64,000 nucleotides of DNA from Latrodectus hesperus (Eukaryota; Arthropoda; Arachnida; Araneae; Theridiidae): assembly GCA_037975125.1 (NCBI GenBank), contig JAJQOW010000014.1, positions 4,507,065-4,571,064 of the forward strand. The letters run 5' to 3'. Under the pieces are notes generated by a model. It saw only the letters and a program-made list of their open reading frames with translations, was not told the origin of the DNA and ran no database searches. A program made the translations under genes and the position numbers. Positions 33,001 to 45,086 of this stretch are shown piece after piece. The first letter of the stretch is position 1, and each line of letters opens with the position of its first letter.

Positions 33001-36000
33001 AAATTTTAGAAATTCTAAAATTTGAATAAGTATAAAAACAGTTTGAAAACAAAACTTGTACATGCACATGTATGTATATAAACAAATGCTTTTGATAAAA
33101 ATTGTGATACGAACAACGATTTTAATGAGAAATAATAACATTTATTAATCATTTAAAGTTGGAAGTCTACAAAACATCTATAATCCCATATATAGTATTT
33201 CGATTATATTAAGTTAAATATTTAAAATTTTTTCCAAAACTTCCAAATATGTAATTTGAAAATTAAATTCTTGAAACGTCAACGGAGTTTTGGCTGAAGC
33301 TGGCAATATTTCAAGCATCAGCCAGAAATCCTTGCTGCCTTGGCCACCATGCACACCTAATCTCTTATTAATTGAACAAGCTTGGATATGATTGACTGTC
33401 ATTTGAAGACCTTGCCAATGTCTCCTTCAAAAGAAACAATTTGCAAATAGTAGACAAGAAATGGAAAGCCATTTCTCAGGACACCACCCGTGTTCTCATT
33501 AACTGTGCATAGACGTGTTACTTCATGTATCGCCATCCATGGTGATCCTACAACCTACTGACCCGATCTGGTTCTCGTTCTTTTATTATGCATATCATTT
33601 CGAAATGCAGATCACTTATTGTTTGTGGCTGTCTCTGTCTGTTTGCCACGTTTCATCACTTTCTGGTAATTCTTTTTTTGTTGCACTTTCAGTGTCCGAC
33701 AGTGTTAATGTTTAAATGATATAATTAGAAGAAGAAACCAGTTTTTGTGTTTTTACTTTGAGTATTGAAATTATTAACTCCATTGAGCAGATCATGATTA
33801 GAGGAATTTAAAATTTTTAATAGGTATAATTACATTCCAAAAAATTAATTTTTTTAATAGCATTAAAATGGAATTTTGTATGTAAATGACAGCATATGCA
33901 ACAGATTTATAAAAATGCCTTTTGCATCCATATATAACATTATGCGTTCAATTATCAAACAATATATTTTTATTACTAAATGCAGAAAGAAGAAATTTTT
34001 TTATTTAATTGGAGTTAAGTCGAAATTTCAAATTACTGAAATGTACGCCGAATTAAACTGATACAAAAAAAAATTTAGTTTGCTGCCAGAAAAATCCAAA
34101 ACATTTAATTTTGATACATTAAAATTCCTAAGAAAACTACTTTAAAAACATACTTTAAAATATTTTGCATCAAATATGATAAAAAATTGTATACAGTTGC
34201 ATTATATGTTTATCTGGGGTTAGTAATAATATAAGCTATAGTTGAGTCATTAGATATATAATATTTTATAAGTAATGAAACAAAATTCATGTAAAATCTC
34301 TATATTTACTAAAATATGTATTTTATCACAATATATTTATTGAAGTTATGTAAGTGTTATTTTATTAATATTCAGTAAAACGTGCAAATCAAACCATATA
34401 AATTGAATCGTAATATTTGCGTTACATATTACTGACTAAGTAAAAAAGTGGCCAACTTTAATTGCTCATTTAAATAAATTAAAGTAATTATAAATTTCCT
34501 AATTTTTTTAATTTTAACTATTTAAAATTTGATAAATATGAGTTAGACATTGTTTTAACAATTTTATCTTAAATGTAAAAATGATTGTAGTAAGCTCCTT
34601 AAATTATGTAATCCTAGAAAGAGTAATTTAGGGTTAAATGAAATCAAATTTAATTTATCTATAACAATACGAGCTACTTTTTGCGCGTTAGAAAATCTTA
34701 TTAAGGGTGTGCAACGATTTTTGACTATTTTGACAAAAATGATATAAAACAAAACGGTACAAATGAAAAAGAAATTGTTTCCCTATAAACGAAATTTCCC
34801 CAATAGCTGATTCGAGCTATAAGTTTTTTTATAACTATAGATTGTGAAAAATAACTTTTATAAAAATCTTTTGTCAGAAATTGTTTTTTTAATATTAAAT
34901 ATTAGAAATGCATTATTGTAAATAAAGAAGAAAAGCAAAATAATCAGTTTTGTTCAACCAACGCATGGAATAAGGTATTTTGTTTCCTATTATGCTGATT
35001 TTCAGAGAAATATTTTATAAAGTTTTCTAGAGAAATGCAATAATCTGGAAATAAATATTAAATGTCAAGTTGAAAGAAACAACGTTTCTTGTCCATTAGG
35101 AATGCAAATTTCAAAACATTAATTTAAAAAAAGAAACTTGAAAAATTTGAAGCCATTTGACCATTTTTATTTGCAAATCATTTTATCTAAACATGAAATA
35201 TTTCTAACTTATAAATTAGTATTTTCTTAAAATCCAAAAATATGTATTAATTATTTTTTCATGAAAAAATATTTAACATTGCTTCTCAAAAATGTATTTT
35301 ATCACTAAAAGTAATAATTTTTTCTAAGAAAATTATTTTTCTGACTGTCATGAAAGTTTTGTTTTGATGGCTATCAAAAATGTTTTGAAAAGAAGTAAAG
35401 AACCACTCAGCATTTAAGGGAATTTTTGTTGCAACATCTTTAGCTCTGTTATATATAAATAATTTTACTTTGTTTTCTTGTTTACTAAAATTAATTCATT
35501 TTTTCTATTAGTTACGATATCTAAATTAAATTAACTTTCAAAAAATAATTATTTTTTGATTACATATGATTGTGACAAAAAAAATTGCTAGCATTTTAAC
35601 ATTTTTACCAAAACATTCCTTGATACAGATTGCATATCACTCAAAATATTTAATTTAAAGTACAAGTTAAGAAAAAATGTGAAATTTCTAACAATTTAAT
35701 AGAATGCTGATCTTTATATAACGCAGAAATTTTAAGTTCAAAATACATTCATATATTTCTTTTTACAAATAAAAAATTATATAGATAAAAAATACTTTTT
35801 CGTGCAGCAATGTAAGTAATAATTCAATATTTTTAGGACAAAACAAGTGCTTGTGAAAAACTGTAAGAATGAATTGAACAGAAAACCCACAGAAACTGTA
35901 TAACAGTTTTATTGAATTTTAAGATTTTTAAAAAAATACAACATTTTCTGAGACATAATGGTATTACTGAAGTAAAATTTTGTATAACGGATTTGAATAA

Positions 36001-36866
36001 TAGTAGATATACTCTTTGAAAGAAAAATCTAAAAATGATACGAAACATTTGGATTGTTATATAACAAAGTCTTATAATGTAAGATTGTCTGGTTGAAAAT
36101 CTTTCGTGTTTCATTTTTTTTATTCATGTGGTCTCAACAATATCATTACAATATAAAATAATACTTTTCATACATACTGCTTTGGATGAAACATGATACT
36201 ATAAGTTAACTTACTACAAATTTATAGTTATTGTTTAGATATAAGAAATTTATTCTTATATCTAAAGAATACAGGAAATAAATGGATGTAAAAATCATCT
36301 TAATGAGCTAAATAAATATTTCTTTTTACATTAATTACACAGGTAAACTTTATTTTTTAAAATTTATTATGTTATTCATTCATAAATATTTGTATTTATG
36401 TTTTCTAAAAGTGTATACGAATGTTAATCTCTGTTTTATTTATCATAATAAAAAAACTAAGAGTTTTTAATTAAATGTTTGAGAAAATACTTATATTCTT
36501 TACTTTTAAAAATTCAAGAATTGAAATCAAACTTTTTGTTAATAAATTTATATCAAAAATAGTATATTTAATGGATTATTGTTTAAATAAATCAATGGTA
36601 ATAAAAACGAGTTAATTCTCTGGGTATCATTGCAGTTAACAAAAAGTATACTGTATATTTCTAAGCAAACAATTATGTAAATATGGACAAATAAAGTTTA
36701 AAAATATAAATAAAATTATAAATTGTGATTTGGTTAATATTTCATAATTGCTTATGAAATTGGGCTTAAGAATTATTTTTTTAATTATATAAGTAAAATC
36801 TAACTCAATTGTTCGGTAACATTTCGATGTCAGAGGTAATTCAGTTTTAAAGAGTTTGAGAAAAAT
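30050..36866. other. AT-rich intergenic DNA with one unexplained GC-richer patch
   Basis: Mostly featureless AT-rich DNA. A patch at about 33,260-33,715 is distinctly richer in GC and has short open frames on both strands. The translations are interrupted and I recognise no domain in them. It may be an old transposon fragment. Confidence 0.55.
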
Positions 36867-36978
36867 AAAATCTAGTTGAAAAATGCTCCCAATTGACTTA
36901 AATTCACCTAGTCAAGGCATAGTGGGCTTGGCTTGTCCAAGTGCCCTGAGTAACAACACCACAACAACAAAATCTAGT
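36867..36978 (+). mobile_element. 5'-truncated LINE/SINE tail with 10-bp target-site duplication
   Basis: A 92-bp insertion (36877-36968) is flanked by the perfect direct repeat aaaatctagt (36867-36876 and 36969-36978). It ends with a CAA-type tail (aacaacaccacaacaac) and carries cttggcttgtccaag, also found near 21.0 kb. This is the outcome expected of severe 5' truncation during target-primed reverse transcription. Confidence 0.82.
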
Positions 36979-37217
36979 AATAATCCAAATGTGTTCCGAA
37001 CAAATGTTATGGTTTTAATCCCATCCAGTCTTGAACAAACGAAGAGCATGTCATGTTTCTGTCTTCTACATACACGTTTGCTGAAGTTGCTGGTTGGGAA
37101 TTTTCCTGGTTTGCTTCATTGCCACTTGTGAATATGACCCACTCTCTGTGAAATGTTTTACCAGAAGGAAGTTTACGTAGTCAATATTAAAAAATAATGC
37201 AAAATTGCTTTTCAACA
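36979..37217. other. Short GC-richer spacer, unassigned
   Basis: This segment is gene-like in composition, and the minus frame gives short stretches without stops. I cannot assign it to any family. It could be an old retroelement remnant. Confidence 0.4.
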
Positions 37218-37488
37218 GCTGTATAAGCACAGGTGCCGTATAATCCAGGATGACAAATTCTGAGATTAGCGATTTTTTGGCCGATTTTCTTATGCATTTG
37301 GCAACCTCGTTTTTATTGCGTCACACTATGGAGACCCATAAGAATAATGCAAAAAATTCTATTTTGGTAACTCTAGCATTTACTTCATCGCACACGTCAC
37401 GATACGACATCTTGGCAACATTTCTTCATCGTAAGAAAAAATTCAGAATTTAGAATCATGGATTATACGGCACCTGTGCCGCTGTATC
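37218..37488 (+). mobile_element. hAT-like MITE, copy 2, with 8-bp target-site duplication
   Basis: A 255-bp element (37226-37480) is flanked by gctgtata (37218-37225) and gctgtatc (37481-37488), an 8-bp duplication with one mismatch. Its terminal inverted repeats share GCACAGGTGCCGTATAATCC exactly over 20 bases and continue imperfectly to about 36 bp. It is the same family as the 29.8-kb copy, in the opposite orientation. The open frame at 37,250-37,453 is part of the repeat and not a gene. Confidence 0.92.
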
Positions 37489-40400
37489 TTGTTAGGATAT
37501 CTTTATGAATTGTCAATGATGAAGTACAATGTTACTTATTAACTGAACTCAATATTGGAATTTTATTTTAATGTATTAACTATAAATTGCTTTGTTATTT
37601 TTACCTTATTTTTTTTATCCCTCATTTCTATTTGTAGAATTTTATTTATTTTTTACTATTAAAATAATCATATAATAACCTTGTTTATGCAGATCTGCAG
37701 AATGATTATAATCAACTATTTTTTAAAAAAAATATTTAACACACACATGATATTTTTGAAAAAATGTTCTATCTTATCACTTGGTCAAGAAAATAAAAAA
37801 ATTTATTTTTATTTTCTGATTGGTAAAATATGGATTTTTTTAATCTCAAAGTTTGTTTGGAAAGGCAATATTTTTTTCATTTGCAAAAACATAGCATACT
37901 TTTAATTTTCATACTATTGCAATATATTCATTATTCATTGATGCGATTTTATGTACCTAATTCGAATAACTCTATCATCTTTATTTTTTCATCTATGAAA
38001 TTCTTATCTTTTACTTCATTTACTCCACACTAAGTATAAATTTAATAATAAAAGAAAGTTTTCACAGCTTTTATCATTAGATTCCTATTATTACAGTATA
38101 AAACATATGAGCTTTGTATGTATACATAAATTATTTATTTGTTTCAATATGAAGTAAACTATGATTTATAAGCAATGCAATTTTTGTTACACTTTGATAT
38201 ACCACTAATCATTCTAGATTCTGGAATAGAATAGTTATTCATGATAGACATGTTTAAAAATTTGATGGTTTATCATATCTTATTTGTTAGAATTTTGATA
38301 CCATTAAAATTAACTTGAGTTGAAAATTTCGCCAGATATTTGACATAAATGTTCAAAGAAATAAATAATTTTTTGTTACAAAAATAATATTTATCTATGC
38401 CAATGTATGTTTCTAAATAAATGCCAGCCACTAGCTTAATTTTAAATATAATATAGATTTTTATAATAACTACTTTTTTAAAATAAATAAAAGTGTAGAA
38501 TTGAAGAATTGTGAAATATAGTTTCTTATTTTAAAGGCTATAAATATATGTATTTTTAATTGAAAATTCTAATATCCAATCAATATCAAAGTAAACAAAT
38601 GGTTAATATTGATTAAATTCGAAAATTTAATATCATAAAATATAATATAGTTAATCAAATTTATTATAATTGCTATTTTTAAAATTACCTGTAATGTGAT
38701 AATTTCATGAATATAAGTTTTTTTCCCACGAGATATATATAAACATAATCAAATCGTTTATAAAAAAGAAGATAGATGTAAAATATATTTTTTGTTTAGA
38801 ACAGTTTACGAGGTCACTATTGTTAAGAAAATAAAGCAAATTATTAGAGTTACATAATTTGTTCAGCCCAGAAATCAAAATGTTAATACAAAAAATAAAG
38901 ATAAGATTTTTGCTTTTATTGAACCGAAAATATTACAAAGATTAAGGATTTTTTATATGATATACTAAGTGAATAAACTATAAATGATTTCTTATAAAAA
39001 ATATTAAATACTGCATATTAAAAGTAAAAAGTAAGACTTTTCACAAGGAAAGAGAAATAAATAACTTGCTATGTATATTTTTCCCAGAAGTGTACAGTAT
39101 TTGTCATGTAGATTAATATCTGCAAAGCACTTTAAATGTACAACCACAAAAAATGAAATAAAATTCAGATTTTATAGAAAGTATGTGAAAGATACATGCA
39201 TAAAAAATTACCTTCACATTTCAAAAAATTTTAAGAATAATATTACAAAGCTTTCATACATAACTTATTGATGAATAATGTCTTTAAATTTGTGTATTAA
39301 ATAATTTTAAATCATTTAACCTGCAAATTAATTTTAAAGCAGAAATCATAATTGGATTTTATTTTGGACTCATTTTTAAAATGGAAATATTAAAGTCTAG
39401 GCTTAAGTAAAATTTTAAAATTATTTCCCATACATGTTACATTAACTTGCTGTTTAATTTTCTACTGCATATTAATAAGAATGATGATTTCATGTATATA
39501 GTTATGTAAATCATTCAAACTACTTAGAATTTAGAGATGAATTTTAAAAGACTTTATAATAATTATAGTTATTTAGTGTTCAATATAATAGTTTTTTTTA
39601 ATTATTTCTATTTCATATAATATCATATAATATCATTTGATATTACATCATTTGATATATATTTCATATAATATCATTTGATGTTAATTTTTAAAAATTC
39701 AAAATTAATTAAAAATATTCTATTTTACTCTATCTTCTTATGATTATAACTAAGAAAAACCAAAACATGTATTACGCCTGTTACACCATTTTATAAGTTA
39801 TTCATTTAGTGAAGTATAATACATTTCAAATAAATGAAATGGATGATTATTTTTGTAAGAAAATGCAGCTTAAATAGAATTATTTGTAAAATTATTATTA
39901 ATTTTTTTGAGAAATAAAATATAATTATGCATTTTTTAAATGAAAAGAAAGAATATTAGATTATGCATATAAATCCTTCAAGTGAATAACTTAGGAAATC
40001 ATTAATAATGCATTAAGAAAAAAAAAGACATGTTATTTTACTGTGAAAGTTCTTGAATAAATTAATGAATTTATTACTTCGGTAAATATGTTTTACGGTA
40101 ATAAATATTTATATAAATTGTTTAACTCCCGTATTTCTGAGAGTGTTTAAATTTTATTCATGTTGTTGGTTATTCATGTCACAAATTTATTTGCATTAAA
40201 TATACTATTCAATTAATATAAGAAGTAACACTTTCAGATATGATATTATGATAAAAATGAAAAGAGTATTTCTTACATAATTTTATATAAAAAACTCTTA
40301 TATTTAAATATAATAATTGCATAGGAAAGAAATCATGCAAATGAGAAAGCATATATTTCTTTTTTAATATACATTTTAAATGAAAGGAAAATCTGTTTCC

Positions 40401-41709
40401 AAACTCACGAATTATAAATATACATAAAAATTATTTATGTTCTTAAAAATTTTATAGGAATAATAGGTCTAGTAAGAAAATAGTAACATTAAGTAAGTAA
40501 CAAAATGATAATCTTAAGTCAAATTTTGAAATACAAATAATTTGCTATAGATATTAAATTAAGAAGTTTTAATTAAATGTAAAGATGTTTTAACTTAATA
40601 ATGTCAGATATATATAACTTTATCCTAACCTTTTATCTAATTATGCTTCATTAAATGTCAATATATTTAATAGAGTTATAACATTCAGTACTTGAATATA
40701 GAGAAATTTTTATTTTACAGTGTTCAGTATTAAACAAGTACTTATTTATTCAGAGAGCTTATTCAAAATCAAATTTAATTTAAAATATGAAAATCTAACA
40801 AGAAGTGTAATACTTTTTTCTAATGACAATTTATACAAACAATCATAAGATGCCTAAGTATTTATTTTAATAAAACTGCTTAAATATTAATATTCAATAT
40901 AATATACTGTTAAATTTTAATTAAATTCGGAATATCTTCAAACTGAACCTGTTTTTATGAATTTGATTTGAATTAAATAGCAATGAAGATTTATTTTTTA
41001 GTTTTAAACACAATTTTATTATGTTGATAACTAAATGTAAATATATTTGTCAGTCAGTTAATTAGATTTGGTCTGGAGTTTTGTTTATTTAAAGTTATTT
41101 ATGCTGTAAACTATTGATACTCCTAAAAGGAAAAAAATTGACAGAGAAATTAATTACGAATTTAAAATATTCGTTTTTCTTGATAAATATAATCAAAAAG
41201 AATAAACTATCAGATACATATTTAATTTTGAAATGCAACATTTTGAATTTAAATTATGAGTACGATGACAAAATTTTGTTCTTAAACATCACACAAAAAA
41301 CAAGTATTAATACCACAAAATATTTTACACCTAACTGAAAATACCATGCGGAAAAGGTTGAAAGTTTTTTTTAATTTGGCACATAAATAAATCGTACGGA
41401 ATTCATTTCTTAATTTTTATAAATGTACGTTTCTTCAAAAGAATAAATAAAATTTATTACGTCTCCCTAATTTACTAAACAAAGATACCAATGTATGAAA
41501 GGACACAAATTACGATATTTTTATGTACTTTAGAAAAATAAATTGATAACTGTACATTTGCTTTCGTATTGGAACTACATTTAAGAAAAATATGTTGGAA
41601 ACAAATCGAAATGTTGTCATATTGTCATCTAAAATTAAAAATAGTGTTTGTAATATTGGATAAGAGCATAAAATATTTGCGGGTTTTTAACAACAATGTG
41701 AATTTGATA
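37489..41709. other. AT-rich intergenic DNA with a small local repeat
   Basis: No gene or transposon could be supported. Short reiterations of atttcatataatatcat and catttgatat occur at about 39,611-39,684. Confidence 0.6.
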
Positions 41710-42946
41710 TATAGGATGATTCTAAATTGTTTATACAAATTAAGAGTGGTGAGATAGTAGCCATCCATACAAGCAATAATTACACAGGAGCATTGGGTCG
41801 CTTTCCACATTGAGAGGCAAAAAGGAGGAAAGTAGAAGCCCATCAAGAATCTATCACGAATTTACCGTATGCAAATTTCCATTGAGATGAATCCGCATTT
41901 TGCTCTTATTGGTTACCAAAAAAAGGACAATCAGAGTAGATGCTGTGCTTTAAATATGGTACAACATTAACACTTCAAGTATTATTTGAAAAAAAAAAAC
42001 ATCCGAAAGTTTTCTTGGATGTGTAGGCGTACAACGTGCAAAAAGTGCAATCTTTGGAGACAGATGATGATTATCCCTGTCAGGCATACTTTGTGCAGCG
42101 AATGTTGGGAATGAAGAATAACATTCCACGATTTCCTGCATTAAATTATTAGGTAATGAGGAAACATTCAGCAGAGAAGGCATTTCCGTCAGCTGCAATC
42201 AACACGTTTGCTCTCCCAAAAATACCAACAGTGCACCTCTCGTAGACACCAGCAGAAACTTTCCTTGAAATATGGGCTGGTACCTTGGTAATTATCTGGT
42301 AAGCTCTTATATCATGTCAGACCATTTGAGCGGCGCAGCATACATATCTTCTTGGAACAAGTGCTTCCCAGTCTATTGCAAGCTGATCCAATCCCCATCT
42401 TGAGAGACTTGTGGCTTATTCACGATGGATCCCCAGCACATATTACCTTCATGGTCTGTAACTTTTTCAATGTCACACATACCGCACAATGGATTGGACG
42501 TAATGGACTTGTGGCTTTGTTTTTTCGCTCACCGGGTCACAAGCCACAGGTTTTTTTTTCTGGGGACGCATGAAATCTTCTTTGCATGAGACGCCTGTGG
42601 ACACAGCTGAAAACTCGTTGTTACCGGGAACACAATTAACACAATAGCAGGAATTTTGCAGAGGCTGCACCAGTCGTTCCTTCGCCAATGTCATCTGTGC
42701 AACGACACAAGTTGTCCGCATTTTGAGCATTTGGTGTGAAGCTTTCACTAAACGATAAATATGATTCTGAAACATATGGTATTGTTCATTCACTTATACC
42801 CAACACTGTTTTAAGTTCAGGTGGGAATTCCACTTTTTTACCTCTCAGAATGGAATGCGACAATATGTTCCTATGTAATTATTGCTTGTCTGAACACGTA
42901 CTATTACCCCTTTTAATTTGTAAAAACAACTTAGAATCAACCACTA
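41710..42946 (+). mobile_element. mariner-like transposon with long TIRs, copy 1, degraded
   Basis: The left end (ggatgattctaaattg from 41,714) and the right end (caacttagaatcaacc ending near 42,942) are inverted, and the similarity extends inwards for about 120 bp. It includes caagcaataattac and the reverse complement of its partner. The same ends flank copy 2 at 55.0-56.1 kb, where the termini are better kept (cagggtgattc). A degraded transposase lies inside on the plus strand. The element is about 1.23 kb, close to full mariner length. Confidence 0.85.
42250..42760 (+). pseudogene. mariner-like transposase pseudogene, C-terminal half
   Basis: The plus strand reads IFLEQVLPSLLQ (about 42,343-42,378), then LWLIHDGSPAHITF with the catalytic HDG aspartate, then AQWIGRNGLVAL and RSP. 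Here the frame breaks, and the downstream FFFWGRMKSSLHETPVD appears in a second frame. The usual PPRSPDLxPLDFFLW box that supplies the third acidic residue is damaged. The preceding part back to about 41,990 gives weak matches in several frames. This family is usually annotated in arthropods simply as a mariner-type transposase. No functional protein is possible. Confidence 0.82.
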
Positions 42947-44320
42947 TTAACAGTTTTATATTTGTATATCAAAGTTTACATATCTCTGTCATATAATAGG
43001 CATGTTATTGACTTTCAAATTTTTTTTATAAAAGTAAGCACAATTTTATGATTTATTTGAAATATTTTTGTCCGTCATCTGTAGTACTTTATTAATTTTA
43101 AGTTTCTATTTAAAATTTTTGATATATGAAACCTTATACTATTTTTGATAATAGGAGAAATAAAATCCCACTTAATTACAATAATATCAAACAATCATCC
43201 TGTGCTCATTTAATCATAATGATTGCTTATAAATTACATGTGAATAATTTTATAATAGATAGATTTCATTCAAGAGAAGGAATATGTTTTGAACTGTTTA
43301 ATTTAGTTGAAATTAAACGACATAAGCACATAAATATTCTACTGATGTTTACAGTATAATGCATGAGGATTGTGTGTGTGTGTGTTTTGTATTAGATACT
43401 TAAAAAAAATATCTTTTCCATCTAAGTCAACAAAGTTATGACTAAAATAATTATGAAAATTAATGTTTTACTAATATATTATCCAGAAATCTTAAATAAT
43501 TAAAACAGTTACTAAAGGGCATCCAAAAGAATAACATATATTTATATTTATCATTATGAATAAAACAATAAATGCTGTCTAATATAACATTTCATATGTA
43601 ATTAAGGTAATTTTTTTAATTAGAATTGTAAGAGAAATAGCATATTTACAACTTTTGGAAAGTTGTTTACATTCTCTTTTTTTAAAAAAAATATGCAAGA
43701 TTAATTTTCAGCTGAAGTAGAGTAATTTAGTTTTATTCACTCTGTTGGCTAGTTTTGCATTTTGAAACTAGAAATTGGCTGCACAACAAACAAGACATTG
43801 GTAAATAAGAACAGGATGTTTAAGTTTCAAGAACAAATAATATCAACTTATATTGTACTTTTTAAGAAAAGTTTAAGATTTACATTTTCAAAAGACATAC
43901 CTTGCTTTAATTAAAAATGGGAGCAAACGAAATGGATTCTTTTACTCGCTTTCAGACTAGTATATAAATAATATATAAAGTAAAAATACGAAGACTTATA
44001 GCCATAAATTTTCAATATTGATTCATAGTTCGGATTAGTTTTCTACCATTTTATTTACTATCGATTTAATTATTATAAAAATAATTATTTATTTTTTGGT
44101 AATTATAGAAGCAAGTTTTTACTCCTATGACATATTATTCTTTCGAACAGATTCACTATGAATATACCAAGAAAATCTCGTAAAATAAAATTTTGTTGAG
44201 TCTAATAAATATTATTCATCTTATGTGGTCCCTTTTTTGACTAGCAATGAGCATTTCCTGTATGCTTCAAATTGGCTTTAATTAAGAAGTAAAATATTTC
44301 CAAAACGAAAATTCAAAATG
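42947..44320. other. AT-rich intergenic DNA, nothing recognised
   Basis: Only a short GT run (about 43,370-43,385) stands out. Confidence 0.6.
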
Positions 44321-45086
44321 AATTTATAATCTTTTTCTGAAAGTTCAAAATATTTTACCTTAAATAAAGACATATTAAAAATAATTCTATAGCTTTTAGC
44401 ATAAAATATATTTTTTTACAATTTGTACTACATTACATTTCTTAACAAAATTATTATCAAAAGCATAAAAAAATAAAATTATTTATATACTTATATTATT
44501 AGGATGCTCTTTGAAAATAAGATTGAATTTTCTATCTCTGGGTTACGTAAATCTTTGTATAATGGTAATATTCACACAAGCACAGATAAAATAATTTTAT
44601 TTATTATGTTTTTTCAATTGTGTCGCCCATTTATAATTCCATCTGTTAAGAACATTGTATGAAAAAAAGATAACCAGATGTTATTGAAATCGAGTAAGAT
44701 AGAATTTATAATCTTTTTCTGAGAGTTCAAAATAAAATATTTTAAATAAAGACATTTCAAAAATGCTATTATAAATTCTAGCATAAAATTTATTTTTTAT
44801 TTTACAATTTGTACCCCATTTTTTTATAAAAATTACTATCAATAGCTTATAAAATAAAATAATTCATATTTTCTTTCTACTAGGATGTTCTAAGAAAACA
44901 TTACTGAATTTTCTATCTCTGGGTTATGTAAATCTTTCTATAATGGCAATATTCACAGACACAAATAAAATTATATTTTTTTATTATTTTTTTCAATTTT
45001 GTCTTCTCCAATGTATAACACCATCTGTTAAGAACAATGTAGGATAAAAGGATTAACCAGATATTATTAAAAATCTAGTAAGATAG
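44321..45086. repeat. Two-copy tandem duplication, 382-bp unit
   Basis: Copy 1 (44,321-44,702) and copy 2 (44,703-45,086) lie head to tail. They share aatttataatctttttctga at the start, then gaattttctatctctgggtta, ccatctgttaagaac and agtaagatag at the end. The order and spacing are conserved, with many substitutions and small indels, so the duplication is not recent. No coding potential is seen. Confidence 0.9.

Noticed and set aside
42473..42793. A 106-residue minus frame
   Set aside because: It is antisense to the mariner-like transposase remnant and its TIR, and has no recognisable domain.
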